Counted from the first letter of the stretch, positions 44,814 through 54,289 are shown. The stretch: 64,000 bases of DNA from Litoreibacter roseus (GCF_009811795.1 NZ_BLJE01000002.1:496001-560000), one strand, 5' to 3'. Notes: generated by a model not told the origin, from the letters alone. Translations and numbers: made by a program.

Positions 44814-46187
44814 CTAAGCGCCGTCCGGTCCGCGCACTTCACAGTCAACACCCCGCGCTTCGAGCCGCATGCATGCGAGATTTGCACGGTTCTCCGACAG
44901 GCCGACGAAGTTCGCCTCCCATCCCTGCGGTTGGTCTACAACTTTACGCAGTGCCTCGTCCAATGTTTCAAGCTCTTGCAGGGCTGTCTGAAGCAGTAGA
45001 CGTTCTGCCTTGTTGCGTGTTGTATATCTGCCCAGACTGATGCTCCAGTGTTGACCGCCGGATGTGCTGGCCCGCGAGATCACTTGCCGTTTGGGTGCTT
45101 TTTCAAGCTCTGATATGGCGATCGCTCCTATCCCCGTTGGTCTGCGCAGGGGCGTCACAACGGGCTTTGATTTTGGCGTAACAGGTACGTCTTCAGCGAC
45201 GGCATTGCGGGAAGCGCTGACATTCTGATCCACATCTTCGACCAGCGCCATAAGCACGTCTGCCGTCATATCGGCCGAAGGGCGCATCAAGGGGCGCCTG
45301 CTTGTAGTAACAGCTGCGATCCTGGTTTCCGTTGCGCCATAACGTGGCAACCGTGGCTTTTTCAACGCGACGCGTGATGGCGCGCGTTGAAAGCCCATGT
45401 CCAAAAGCTCTGCCACCCGCGCGTTGCGCGTTGCGGTCGATCGGCCGCCGAAAACGGTTGCAATAACACGTTCCCTGCCACGCTCTGCCGAGGCGACAAG
45501 GTTGAACCCCGCCGCGCGCGTGTAGCCGGTCTTGATCCCGTCTGCGCCTTTGTAAGCACCAAGCAAGCGCCGGTTCGTGTTTGCGACCTCGCGCACCCCT
45601 GCATGGGTCGAGCGGCGCGAAAACAGGTTATAGTACTGAGGATAGTCGTAGATCATGTGCCGACCCAGCACTGTCATATCACGGGCAGTCGACATATGGC
45701 CTGACTCCGTCAGACCGTGGGCGTTCTTAAAGGTCGTCCGGGTCATGCCCAACGCCTTGGCGGTCCGGTTCATGCGGCGGGCGAATGCGGCCTCACTTCC
45801 TGAAATCGCTTCGGCCAATGCAGTCGCCGCGTCATTCGCGGATTTGACTGCTGCAGCACGCACCAGATAGCGGATCGCAATGCGCTGACCCGACTTCAAA
45901 CCCAGTTTAGAGGGCTGTTCTGCGGCCGCCTTTCGGGAAATCTTGACCTTCGTGTCCATGGAGATTTCGCCGCGCCGGACGGCCTCGAACACCACATACA
46001 GGGTCATCATTTTAGTCAGCGAAGCTGGGTGCAATCGCGTATCCGCGTTGCGTGCGTGCAGCACTTCGCCCGTTCGCGCATCCATCACCATCGCGGCGTA
46101 TGGCGCGGCGGTCGCACCATTCACCAGACAGGCGAAAACACTGAAAAATATGGCCGCACGGGCCACTTGAAAAAGACGTAAAACCAC
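44814..46187 (-). CDS. D-alanyl-D-alanine carboxypeptidase with C-terminal SPOR domain
   Basis: A 457-residue penicillin-binding protein that trims pentapeptide stems in peptidoglycan. Signal sequence to about residue 28; catalytic S56-L-T-K59, S116-A-N118 and K219-T-G221 in order. Low-complexity linker 270-370, then a SPOR domain (about 375-455) that binds denuded septal glycan, so it should go to the division site. The start must be GTG 46187 because no earlier ATG keeps the signal. The A+T-rich region 46188-46393 upstream is the likely promoter. Confidence 0.93.
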   Translation of the reverse strand: MVLRLFQVARAAIFFSVFACLVNGATAAPYAAMVMDARTGEVLHARNADTRLHPASLTKMMTLYVVFEAVRRGEISMDTKVKISRKAAAEQPSKLGLKSGQRIAIRYLVRAAAVKSANDAATALAEAISGSEAAFARRMNRTAKALGMTRTTFKNAHGLTESGHMSTARDMTVLGRHMIYDYPQYYNLFSRRSTHAGVREVANTNRRLLGAYKGADGIKTGYTRAAGFNLVASAERGRERVIATVFGGRSTATRNARVAELLDMGFQRAPSRVALKKPRLPRYGATETRIAAVTTSRRPLMRPSADMTADVLMALVEDVDQNVSASRNAVAEDVPVTPKSKPVVTPLRRPTGIGAIAISELEKAPKRQVISRASTSGGQHWSISLGRYTTRNKAERLLLQTALQELETLDEALRKVVDQPQGWEANFVGLSENRANLACMRLEARGVDCEVRGPDGA

Positions 46188-46393
46188 GACGTCTGCCTGC
46201 TATCTGCCTCGGGGATGGCGTTACATCCCCTTGATTTTCATTAAATGACCATTTTTGGCCTTAAGAAGACGCTAACACAAAGTCGATTTCTCGAAAACAC
46301 TTTAGTTTCAATAAGTTTCATGTGGTTATTAAAGCACACATACAGAATGGTGCGCCGCAAAACCTGAGAGCCACCAGATATTGAGTTTAGATG

Positions 46394-46789
46394 TCAGCCG
46401 GTCGCGCCGGGGATCCGCGAACGCTCGCAGAAATCGAGGGCTGCGGCGGTTTCGCGCTGCAACTCTTTCTCCTTGGTCTGCAGCTCCGCCAGTTTGCGCC
46501 GCTCCTGACGTGGATCGATGGCGACAGGCACATCACGGCTAACCGGTTCAAGCCGGTTACAAAACCGGATGCCGCCATGACGGTAGCCGCTGCCGAAACA
46601 AAAGTCGGTATACGCGATGGTGCGGGTTTCCGTGTTGATCGCATATCCGCGATCAATATTCTGACGTGTGTCTGCGATCAGAGTGCGCACGATTTTCAGA
46701 TCTTCGGTCGCGTCGCTGACGCATCGTTTGTAGGGATCAGCGCAGGCCGCAAGCAGCAGGGCCGGGGCCAATATCAGAAATTTGCGCAT
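46394..46789 (-). CDS. small lipoprotein of unknown function
   Basis: A 131-residue protein with a lipoprotein signal (LALLLAAC-type, RKFLILAPALLLAAC, C at residue 16). The mature part has several cysteines (YKRCVSD, DFCFGSG, RFCNRL, DFCERS) that may form disulfides, and a charged coiled-coil-like segment (RRKLAELQTKEKELQRETAAAL). I do not recognise the family. It is upstream of the carboxypeptidase gene on the same strand and divergent from hemF. Confidence 0.7.
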   Translation of the reverse strand: MRKFLILAPALLLAACADPYKRCVSDATEDLKIVRTLIADTRQNIDRGYAINTETRTIAYTDFCFGSGYRHGGIRFCNRLEPVSRDVPVAIDPRQERRKLAELQTKEKELQRETAAALDFCERSRIPGATG

Positions 46790-46880
46790 GCTCAAGGATC
46801 CGTCCGTTTTTTGTCGCTATGGAATCGTGACTTGTTTCGCTTTCATCTGTTAGGAAACTATAAATGACCGGGGACAGCAA

Positions 46881-47774
46881 ATGACTGAAATTTTCGACGC
46901 GCGCAAAGCGCAGGCCGCTGCTTGGTTCCGCAGCCTTCGGGATGACATCGTCGCGGCGTTTGAAATGCTGGAAGACACTCAAGACACAGGTCCCTTTGCA
47001 GACGCACCAGCCGGGCGGTTCGAGGTGTCGGAAACCAAACGCACCGCCGAGGACGGATCAGACGCGGGCGGCGGGTTGATGTCCGTAATGCGCGGCGGTC
47101 GGGTGTTCGAGAAAGTCGGCGTGAATGTCTCGACGGTTTACGGCCAGTTGGGAGAGCGCGCGCAGAAGGCTATGGCAGCGCGCAAAGACCTGTCCGGGAT
47201 GGCCGACGATCCACGCTTCTGGGCCTCCGGTATTTCGCTTGTCGCACATATGCAGAACCCGCAATCGCCTGCGGTCCACATGAACACGCGGATGTTCTGG
47301 ACCCCTCATGCTTGGTGGTTTGGCGGTGGATCGGATCTGAACCCGTGTATCGAGTACGAGGAAGACACGGCCTTCTTCCACGAGACGTTGAAGGAGTATT
47401 GCGACAAACATGACGACGCATACTACCCGAAGTTCAAATCCTGGGCGGATGAGTATTTCTTCGTTCCCCACCGGGGCCGCGCGCGGGGTGTTGGCGGAAT
47501 CTTCTACGATGATTTGAACACTGGCGACTGGGATGCGGATTTCGCGTTCACACAAGATGTAGGACGTGCGTTCCTGCCCGCGTTTCTTGGCGTGACCAAT
47601 AAACGGCGCAACGCCGTTTGGACAGAGGACGACAAGGACGCGCAGCTGGTCCATCGTGGCCTCTATGCGGAGTACAATCTTGTCTATGATCGGGGCACCA
47701 AATTCGGTCTGGAAACCGGGCATGACGCGAATGCCGTTCTGATGAGCCTGCCGCCGCTGGCGAAGTGGGTCTAA
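46881..47774 (+). CDS. hemF: oxygen-dependent coproporphyrinogen III oxidase
   Basis: Converts coproporphyrinogen III to protoporphyrinogen IX using O2, in the cytosol. The 297-residue sequence has the family blocks NPQSPAVHMNTRMFW, WWFGGGSDLNPCI, HRGRARGVGGIFYDDL and the end SLPPLAKWV. ATG 46881 has a GGGGACAG site. Two other heme genes lie about 1.5-3.5 kb away. Stop overlap of four bases with the mechanosensitive channel gene. Confidence 0.97.
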   Translation: MTEIFDARKAQAAAWFRSLRDDIVAAFEMLEDTQDTGPFADAPAGRFEVSETKRTAEDGSDAGGGLMSVMRGGRVFEKVGVNVSTVYGQLGERAQKAMAARKDLSGMADDPRFWASGISLVAHMQNPQSPAVHMNTRMFWTPHAWWFGGGSDLNPCIEYEEDTAFFHETLKEYCDKHDDAYYPKFKSWADEYFFVPHRGRARGVGGIFYDDLNTGDWDADFAFTQDVGRAFLPAFLGVTNKRRNAVWTEDDKDAQLVHRGLYAEYNLVYDRGTKFGLETGHDANAVLMSLPPLAKWV

Positions 47775-49156
47775 GTCTTATCGCTTAGCAGATCGGCGTC
47801 ATCTGTCGGCGCCTCAGTTTCGCTGGCAATCTGGGTGACCTCTTCCTGTTCATTTGTGAGGTCGCCTTCGATTTCTTCCGCTTCTGATTTATCTTCGGCC
47901 TCTTCGCTGGCTTCTGCGATCTCGGATGTGGCAATGGCCTGCGCACGTTCGGCTGCTGCGCCGTCAAGCTGCAGAACCGGTACACCTTGTGGGAATATAA
48001 CCTCCCGCGCGTCGTCTGGCATTGGTACGCCTGCCTCGGTCAAGGCGTTGTTCACCAGCCGCAAGAGCGCCGATTTCACTTTTAGAAGCGAGTAGTTCTT
48101 CGCATCGAACCAGTAGTAGGCTTTCAGGTTCACGGTCGAGCTTCCAAGATTGTCGATCAACACCATAGGCGCGGGTTCGTCCAGAACGGCCTCGTGGGTT
48201 TGAAGCACCTCTTGGATAATCTTCTGGGCGCGCGCAGTGGACACATCATAGCCTACGCCGACTGACAGAACCTCCCTTCGTGAAGGTGACGCTGTGTAGT
48301 TCGTGATCGTGTTTTTGAAGATCGTCGCGTTGGGGATCTGAATGTGATTGCCCTCGGGCGAGATCAAAACGGTAGAGCGCGTGTTCATGGAGCGGACCGA
48401 CCCCATCAGACCCGTGACCTCAATGAAATCGCCGGATTCAAACGGGCGGCGGATGCTGAGAAGAAGCGACGCGAGGAAATTCTCGGCGATGTCGCGGAAG
48501 GCGAAACCGACCACGATGCCCAAGACCCCGGCACCGCCGACGACGGAGAAGGCGAGTTGGGTCAGACCCGCCACTTGTAGCACAATGTAGAGACCGATCA
48601 GAAAGATCGGCAGCGCCATGACGCGAGAGACGATATCCTTGAGAAATGGCGACGATATCCGGCCCAGCAGGTAGCGCCGCAGCCCCTTCGACGCGAGGCC
48701 GGACAGCCACCAAGTGAGGGGCAGAATAACGAGCGTGAGCAAAATCAGCGGAAGTGAGGTGACCATCCGTTTCAACAGGGAGTCGAGTTCTGCCAATGCC
48801 GGTGCGAAGGACCAGGTCAGTTCCTGTTCCACCACGATCCGGTTCACGACCGCCACGACACCTTGTGTGTTCGAAGCCAACTCTCGTGCCCAGACCCGGT
48901 GGTCTGTTGATCGCGCGCGTCCGTCCAGAAAGACGATGCCGCCGTTCACCGTAACCTCTGGCTCTACATACCAGCCCGTCGACTGAAGGATATCCAGAAT
49001 ACGCGTCGCGATCTGCCCGTCCCGCGCGACGGGTTCAACCGCGACGGTTTCCGTGGGCGCAGTGACATCATCAGAGGCCGCAGTCGTTTGCGCAAGACCG
49101 GGACTGCATAGAAGTGCGAGGCAGAGGCAGGCAATCGTCAGACAGGATTTGAGCAT
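47771..49156 (-). CDS. mechanosensitive ion channel (MscS family) with periplasmic BON domain
   Basis: A 461-residue protein with a signal peptide, a BON-type domain (about 40-105: RILDILQSTGWYVEPEVTVNGGIVFLDGRA), three to four membrane helices (about 128-235), the pore helix GGAGVLGIVVGFAFRDIAENFLA and the MscS beta domain (TLISPEGNHIQIPN). The tail after 400 is very acidic and disordered. ATG 49156 is preferred to ATG 49180 by the signal sequence. The BON domain is likely to contact the envelope or phospholipid. Confidence 0.9.
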   Translation of the reverse strand: MLKSCLTIACLCLALLCSPGLAQTTAASDDVTAPTETVAVEPVARDGQIATRILDILQSTGWYVEPEVTVNGGIVFLDGRARSTDHRVWARELASNTQGVVAVVNRIVVEQELTWSFAPALAELDSLLKRMVTSLPLILLTLVILPLTWWLSGLASKGLRRYLLGRISSPFLKDIVSRVMALPIFLIGLYIVLQVAGLTQLAFSVVGGAGVLGIVVGFAFRDIAENFLASLLLSIRRPFESGDFIEVTGLMGSVRSMNTRSTVLISPEGNHIQIPNATIFKNTITNYTASPSRREVLSVGVGYDVSTARAQKIIQEVLQTHEAVLDEPAPMVLIDNLGSSTVNLKAYYWFDAKNYSLLKVKSALLRLVNNALTEAGVPMPDDAREVIFPQGVPVLQLDGAAAERAQAIATSEIAEASEEAEDKSEAEEIEGDLTNEQEEVTQIASETEAPTDDADLLSDKT

Positions 49157-49183
49157 AAACCTTACGTGCCCTCGACACATGCT

Positions 49184-50215
49184 TTAGCCGCGGATGGCTT
49201 CTAGCATCACATGAACATTCTCGGGATCCGCTTCGGGCGTTATCCCGTGGCCCAGATTAAAGATATGAGGCCCGCCGGAGAACGCCTTCACTATGCGTTT
49301 TGTTTCATCAATCAACGGCTGCCCGCCTTCGACCATATGCGTTGGGGCAAGATTGCCCTGAACACAGCCATCACGCTGTACATATCCCGCCGCCCAGTCT
49401 GCCTGGACTGAGTTGTCCAATGCGACGCAATCCGCACCGGTCTCTTTGGCAAAGCCGATGTACTTTTCACCCGCCTCGCGCGGGAAAGCGATAATCGGCA
49501 CATCGGGGTGGCGCGATTTGAGCTCGGCGATGATCCTCTTGGCTGGGGTGAGCGCGTATTTGTCAAAGTCATCGCCTGAAAGCGATCCGGCCCAGCTGTC
49601 GAAAAGCTTGAGAACCTCGGCGCCGGCATCCGCTTGCTTGGACAGGTATTCGATGGTGCCCGCCGTCAGAAGGTCCATCAACGCATCGAAGGTCTTCGTA
49701 TCTTCAGCTTTCAGTTTGTGAGCAGGGGCCTGATCCGGCGTGCCCTTTCCCGCGATCATGTAGGTGGCAACCGTCCAGGGTGCCCCGGCAAAGCCAATCA
49801 GCGTCGTCTCGGATGGCAGTTCTTTCGACAGAATGCCGACCGTTTCATAGATGGGGCCGAGACGGTCGTGGATGTCATCGGCGCCTTTCAGTTTGGCAAA
49901 ATCCGATGCGCTTGTGACGGTGGACAGGCGAGGGCCTTCGCCGGTAACAAACCACAGATCCGCCCCCAAAGCCTGTGGCAGCAAAAGGATATCGGCGAAG
50001 AGGATTGCTGCGTCGAAATTGTAACGGCGTATAGGTTGCAGCGTCACTTCCGCAGCCAGTTCCGGGTTGTAGCAGAGCGATAAGAAATCACCGGCCTGCG
50101 CGCGGGTGGCACGGTATTCCGGCAAGTAGCGACCAGCTTGCCGCATCATCCAGACTGGGGGTGTTTCCAATGTCTCGCCCGCCAGCGCGCGCATCAGTTT
50201 TTTAGGTTCCGCCAT
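49184..50215 (-). CDS. hemE: uroporphyrinogen decarboxylase
   Basis: Decarboxylates uroporphyrinogen III to coproporphyrinogen III. 343 residues with the substrate site [11 protein letters not shown], the [12 protein letters not shown] block, [13 protein letters not shown], and [21 protein letters not shown] site before ATG 50215 decides the start; ATG 50239 is eight residues longer. Divergent from hemC. Confidence 0.97.
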   Translation of the reverse strand: MAEPKKLMRALAGETLETPPVWMMRQAGRYLPEYRATRAQAGDFLSLCYNPELAAEVTLQPIRRYNFDAAILFADILLLPQALGADLWFVTGEGPRLSTVTSASDFAKLKGADDIHDRLGPIYETVGILSKELPSETTLIGFAGAPWTVATYMIAGKGTPDQAPAHKLKAEDTKTFDALMDLLTAGTIEYLSKQADAGAEVLKLFDSWAGSLSGDDFDKYALTPAKRIIAELKSRHPDVPIIAFPREAGEKYIGFAKETGADCVALDNSVQADWAAGYVQRDGCVQGNLAPTHMVEGGQPLIDETKRIVKAFSGGPHIFNLGHGITPEADPENVHVMLEAIRG

Positions 50216-50314
50216 CTGTTCCCCGTAACTCGTTTTCATCTGTGGTCTGGCGAAAGGAAGGGGATGTCAACCCAAGAGGTTGTCAGTTTTAGTTGACGCC
50301 TTTAGAGAATTGAT

Positions 50315-51274
50315 ATGGCTCTTGATCTCCCGACCCCCGACACCCCCCTTAAGATCGGCACCCGCGGCTCCCCCCTTGCGCTGGCGCAGGCGTATGAAAC
50401 GCGGCAACGACTGTCTGATGCATTTGATTTGCCCGAGACTGCGTTCGAGATTGTTGTGATTACAACGACTGGCGACAGGGTTTTGGACCGCCCACTGAAA
50501 GAGATCGGCGGGAAGGGGCTGTTCACCCGCGAGATTGAAGAAGACATGCTGGCAGGGCGGATCGACATTGCGGTTCATTCCACCAAGGACATGCCTGTCG
50601 ATCAGCCAGAGGGTTTGATTCTGGATACGTTTCTGCCGCGCGAAGATGTGCGGGATGGGTTCATCAGTCATGACGTGTCATCCATTGCGGATCTGGCCGA
50701 GGGCGAGACTGTCGGCACGTCCAGCTTGCGGCGCCGTGCGCAATTGCTCTATCGCAGGCCGGACCTGAACGTGGTAGATTTTCGCGGCAACGTGCAGACC
50801 CGCTTGAAAAAGCTGGAAGACGGCGTGGCCCGCTGTACGTTCCTCGCGATGGCGGGTCTGAGGCGGCTGGAGATGACGGATCTGCCGGTTACGCCGATTG
50901 ATCCGGGCGATATGCTACCCGCAGTGGCGCAGGGAACAATTGGGATCGAGCGACGCATCTCGGACACCCGCGCTGCAGAGATGCTGGCGTCCATTCATGA
51001 CACGACCACCGGGCACCGGCTGGCTTGCGAGCGGGCCTATCTTGCGGCACTTGACGGTTCCTGCGAGACGCCGATTGCCGGTCTGGCCGAGATTGACGGC
51101 GGGACGGTTCAGTTCCGCGGTGAAATTCTGCGGACAGACGGATCTGAGGCGATTGCCGATGCTGACACCGCGCCGCTTGAAGACGCCGCTGATTTGGGTC
51201 GCGCCGTCGCTGCGCGCCTGAGATCACGAGCGCCTGCGGATTTCTTCGACTGGCAGGTTAAGGCAGAGGCTTAG
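50315..51274 (+). CDS. hemC: hydroxymethylbilane synthase (porphobilinogen deaminase)
   Basis: Joins four porphobilinogens into the linear tetrapyrrole. 319 residues, with GTRGSPLALAQ, HSTKDMPVDQPEG, the RRRAQLL and DFRGNVQTRL segments, and the dipyrromethane-binding cysteine in DGSCETPIAG. Divergent from hemE, 99 bases between, so both may share a promoter region. Ends with a TTAG stop overlap against the FAD oxidoreductase gene. Confidence 0.97.
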   Translation: MALDLPTPDTPLKIGTRGSPLALAQAYETRQRLSDAFDLPETAFEIVVITTTGDRVLDRPLKEIGGKGLFTREIEEDMLAGRIDIAVHSTKDMPVDQPEGLILDTFLPREDVRDGFISHDVSSIADLAEGETVGTSSLRRRAQLLYRRPDLNVVDFRGNVQTRLKKLEDGVARCTFLAMAGLRRLEMTDLPVTPIDPGDMLPAVAQGTIGIERRISDTRAAEMLASIHDTTTGHRLACERAYLAALDGSCETPIAGLAEIDGGTVQFRGEILRTDGSEAIADADTAPLEDAADLGRAVAARLRSRAPADFFDWQVKAEA

Positions 51275-52683
51275 GGCGCTGGCAGAACCTTTCCGGGGTT
51301 CATGATGTTGTCTGGGTCGATTGCCTGCTTCACGGCTCGCATGATGTCCAGCGCGACGTCGTTTTTCCGCCGCTTCATGGAGTTCAGCTTGGACAGGCCG
51401 ATACCATGTTCTGCCGAAAACGTGCCGCCCAGATCAAGGGCGACGTCTTCGACCGCCTCCATGATCCGATCCGCCAGATCCGGTGAATTTCCAGTGGGCC
51501 ATACAGTATAGTGGACATTCCCGTCCCCAAGATGGGACACGGTAATGCTTGTTGCCTCGGGGTCGATCTCGCCCAGGCGTGGTTTGATTTGCTCTTCGAA
51601 GGCGGCGACTTTGTCCAGGGGAACTGCGATATCGTGGTTCACGACCCAACGTCCCGGCATCATGATCTCTGCAGCTGCCTCGCGGCGATCCCACATCTCT
51701 CGACGCTGAGCCTCTGACTGCGCAATCACCGCATCAAGAACTGTTTCCTCTTCCAGCATCTTGCCTAGGATAGCCTCTAGGGAAGCGACGATCGGGACTG
51801 TTCCGTCGGCCTGCATCGTGCTTTCGCGTGTCGCCGTTGCGCCAACTTCGACCAGAATGTTAATGTCGTAGAGGGTGTCGAAGGGTGCGCGGGCGCCGTC
51901 CATCAGTTCGAGATGCCCCTCGATGTAGCGGCGGGGCATGTATTCGAACGCTTCGACCGCACCGCCCGTCTCTTCCTGAAGCTGGTTCAATAGCCTGAGC
52001 GCATCATCCAGAGATCTGACGGCGATCATCGCGGTCGCATAGGCGCGGGGTTTCGGGAACAGTCGGAGGACGGCCCCGGTGATTAACCCCAGCGTGCCTT
52101 CCGCCCCGATCATCAGGTTGCGCAGATCATAGCCAGAATTGTCCTTTCTGAGTTCGGTCATCAGATCCATGATCCGACCATCGGGGAGAACGACTTCCAG
52201 CCCGAGACACAGCCCGCGTGTGCTGCCGTAGCGCACAACGTTCGAGCCGCCTGCATTAGTCGACAGAACGCCTCCGATCATCGCCGACCCGCGCGCGCCG
52301 AATGTCAGGGGAAACACCATGCGATGCTCGTCCGCCGCATCGTGAAGCGAAGACAGAACGACGCCGGCATCAACAACTGCAATCCCGGCATCGGGCCGGA
52401 TGTCCCGGATTTTGTTCATGCGCTCCAGTGAGATCATGACGGCGTTTTCTGCTTTGGTACCACCGTTCAGACCGGTGTTCCCCGCGACTGGGACAATTGC
52501 GATTTTCTCCCGGGCACAGATTTTGACGCACGCGCTCGCCTCTTGAGTGGTTTTTGGTCTGAGAACGACAAGGGGGGTCCCGTGATACTGACCCGTCCAA
52601 TCCGTCGCGTACTGCTCCATGTCAGCGCCAAGGCGGACGTTCTCTTGGCCAACCACTTCGACGAATTCTTCGATGTAACCCAT
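51271..52683 (-). CDS. FAD-linked D-2-hydroxyacid dehydrogenase (GlcD/D2HGDH family)
   Basis: A 470-residue flavoprotein with an FAD-binding PCMH domain (PVAGNTGLNGGTK, GGVLSTNAGGSN, GAEGTLGLITGAVLRLFPKP) and a C-terminal domain with SHLGDGNVHYTVW and the ending EHGIGLSKL ... IDPDNIMNPGKV. Oxidises D-lactate, D-2-hydroxyglutarate or glycolate with transfer of electrons to the quinone pool or ETF; which one cannot be told. Confidence 0.9.
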   Translation of the reverse strand: MGYIEEFVEVVGQENVRLGADMEQYATDWTGQYHGTPLVVLRPKTTQEASACVKICAREKIAIVPVAGNTGLNGGTKAENAVMISLERMNKIRDIRPDAGIAVVDAGVVLSSLHDAADEHRMVFPLTFGARGSAMIGGVLSTNAGGSNVVRYGSTRGLCLGLEVVLPDGRIMDLMTELRKDNSGYDLRNLMIGAEGTLGLITGAVLRLFPKPRAYATAMIAVRSLDDALRLLNQLQEETGGAVEAFEYMPRRYIEGHLELMDGARAPFDTLYDINILVEVGATATRESTMQADGTVPIVASLEAILGKMLEEETVLDAVIAQSEAQRREMWDRREAAAEIMMPGRWVVNHDIAVPLDKVAAFEEQIKPRLGEIDPEATSITVSHLGDGNVHYTVWPTGNSPDLADRIMEAVEDVALDLGGTFSAEHGIGLSKLNSMKRRKNDVALDIMRAVKQAIDPDNIMNPGKVLPAP

Positions 52684-52795
52684 TTGACGTCCTCCCTGCC
52701 CGAAAGTGCGATGATCCCTTGGGAAAAGGCAAGGCGTTGAGGGGAAATTCCGGGTTGACGTGAAAGCGAGGTGCGCCTAGATCACCCCACGGTTT

Positions 52796-52872
52796 GGCGG
52801 AGTAGCTCAGGTGGTTAGAGCAGCGGAATCATAATCCGCGTGTCGGGGGTTCAAGTCCCTCCTCCGCTACCA
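52796..52872 (+). tRNA. tRNA-Met (CAT anticodon)
   Basis: A 77-base cloverleaf with D-arm GCTC...GAGC, anticodon stem GCGGA/TCCGC around CAT, T-arm GGGGGTTCAAGTCCCTC, and a genome-encoded CCA. It lacks the initiator-type first bases, so I take it as the elongator tRNA-Met; a lysidine-modified tRNA-Ile2 is the alternative. G1 pairs with T72 as a wobble. Confidence 0.9.
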
Positions 52873-52953
52873 ATCCCTTTCAGTTCGGTGACATCATAGT
52901 GCGAGGTCGCGGTTGCTGTTTCGGCGCAGTCACCTGTTGAGGACCTACAAATG

Positions 52954-52980
52954 AAAAAGCCGCCCCATGGGCGGCCTTTT
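52954..52980 (-). terminator. terminator of rpmJ, possibly bidirectional
   Basis: GCCGCCC (52959-52965) and GGGCGGC (52969-52975) form a seven-base stem with a three-base loop. On the minus strand TTTTT follows directly; on the plus strand CTTTT follows. Confidence 0.8.
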
Positions 52981-53001
52981 CGAAATCTGATGTCGCTTGG
53001 C

Positions 53002-53127
53002 TCAGCCCTGACGGGCTTTGAACCGGCGTTGGGTCTTGTTGATGACGTAAACCCGGCCCTTACGACGCACGACCCGGCAATCCCGGTGGCGCGACTTCAG
53101 GGAGCGAAGCGAATTCCTGACCTTCAT
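53002..53127 (-). CDS. rpmJ: 50S ribosomal protein L36, zinc-free type
   Basis: A 41-residue protein beginning [20 protein letters not shown] and ending RRFKARQG. It is the YkgO-type (C-minus) L36: only one cysteine (DCRVV) remains and the four zinc ligands of the C-plus form are missing. AGGAGA stands seven bases before the ATG. A terminator follows. It lies between tRNA-Met and tRNA-Val, on the tRNA-Val strand. Confidence 0.95.
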   Translation of the reverse strand: MKVRNSLRSLKSRHRDCRVVRRKGRVYVINKTQRRFKARQG

Positions 53128-53167
53128 GTCCAATCTCCTGTTGTCCAGCGCGCATGCGCCTTCGGTT

Positions 53168-53197
53168 AAAAATAATGCCCGGACCCCATGTCCGGGC
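53168..53197 (-). terminator. terminator after tRNA-Val
   Basis: GCCCGGA (53177-53183) pairs with TCCGGGC (53191-53197) with a seven-base loop; the minus-strand continuation is ATTATTTTT, a U-rich tail. Confidence 0.7.
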
Positions 53198-53207
53198 GTT
53201 TATGCGA

Positions 53208-53282
53208 TGGTGGGCACTACTGGGATCGAACCAGTGACCCCTTCGATGTCAACGAAGTGCTCTACCGCTGAGCTAAGCGCCC
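53208..53282 (-). tRNA. tRNA-Val (GAC anticodon)
   Basis: A 75-base tRNA with acceptor GGGCGCT/AGTGCCC, discriminator A, encoded CCA, D-arm GCTC...GAGC, anticodon stem CTTCG/CGAAG around GAC, and T-arm ending GGTTCGATCCC. It decodes GUC/GUU. Confidence 0.95.
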
Positions 53283-53419
53283 ATCTGCCGCCGAACATCT
53301 CGCGCATCCATAGCCATATGAACGCAGCCGAAGCCCGTTGGTCCGCGCTCTATAGAAGGAGTCGGAATGTGGTTCAAGGGCTTTTGAAGCGCGTCGAAAT
53401 CGGCCTATACTTGTTCGCA

Positions 53420-54289
53420 ATGACACCGACGCACAATGATGCCTACACGCTGTCCTTTCCGGACGTCCAGACAACATCCGTTGTCTTTGCCAGCCCCCAT
53501 AGTGGGCGGCACTACCCGCGCGCGTTTTTGCGTCGGTCTGTCCTGGACGAGTTGACGATCCGGTCCTCCGAGGATGCATTCATTGATTTAATTGTGGGAA
53601 ATGCGCCTGACTGCGGGGCGCCGCTGCTTGTGGCCAAGGCGCCACGGGCGTTTCTCGATCTCAACCGCGCGTCGGATGAGCTTGATCCGTCGGTGGTGGA
53701 GGGGATCGGCAAAGTTGCCCATAATCCACGAATCGCGTCCGGTCTGGGGGTCGTCCCTCGGGTCGTGTCCAACGGTCGGGCGATTTACCGCGGCAAGATT
53801 TCCAAGGCAGAGGCCACTGCGCGGATCGAACGCTATTGGCTGCCCTATCACACCTGCCTTCAAAAACTGCTGGACCACACGCGGCGGCAGTTCAACGAAG
53901 CAATCCTGATCGACTGCCACTCTATGCCACATGAGGCATTGGATGCCGTGGCCAAACCGGGGGCGCCCCGCCCCGAGGTTGTTCTGGGCGACAGGTTCGG
54001 CTCATCCGCCGAAACCGATCTGGTGGACAGAATCGAGACGATTTTCCTTGATGCTGGCTTGACTGTCAGCCGGAACGCGCCGTTTGCCGGTGCGTATATT
54101 ACGCAGCATTATGGTCGCCCGTCTCGTCGACAGCATGCGATCCAGATCGAGGTTGATCGGGCGCTTTATCTCAACGAGACCTATGTGCGCCCGAATGATA
54201 ATTTCCGGAATTTCCAAGCCGTGATGACCCGCGTCGTGCAAGAGATCTCGGACATTGGGCGCGCTTCCGTACCACTCGCGGCGGAGTAG
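53420..54289 (+). CDS. N-formylglutamate amidohydrolase family protein
   Basis: A 289-residue zinc-type amidohydrolase of the HutG/FGase group, which splits N-formyl-L-glutamate in histidine breakdown or acts on related N-formyl amino acids. Motifs: SPHSGRHYP near the start, DLNRASDELD, ILIDCHSMP and QHAIQIEVDRALYLNE. ATG 53420 is taken because the open frame to its left crosses the tRNA-Val gene. No other hut gene is nearby. A 7-bp G+C stem (GGCGGGG/CCCCGCC, 54289-54315) follows the stop. Confidence 0.9.
   Translation: MTPTHNDAYTLSFPDVQTTSVVFASPHSGRHYPRAFLRRSVLDELTIRSSEDAFIDLIVGNAPDCGAPLLVAKAPRAFLDLNRASDELDPSVVEGIGKVAHNPRIASGLGVVPRVVSNGRAIYRGKISKAEATARIERYWLPYHTCLQKLLDHTRRQFNEAILIDCHSMPHEALDAVAKPGAPRPEVVLGDRFGSSAETDLVDRIETIFLDAGLTVSRNAPFAGAYITQHYGRPSRRQHAIQIEVDRALYLNETYVRPNDNFRNFQAVMTRVVQEISDIGRASVPLAAE

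Noticed and set aside
52796-53282. tRNA genes as integration site of a genomic island
   Set aside because: No integrase, direct repeat of a tRNA 3' end or change in gene character was seen on either side.
53126-53419. N-terminal extension of the N-formylglutamate amidohydrolase frame
   Set aside because: It runs across tRNA-Val and its terminator; family homology begins after ATG 53420.
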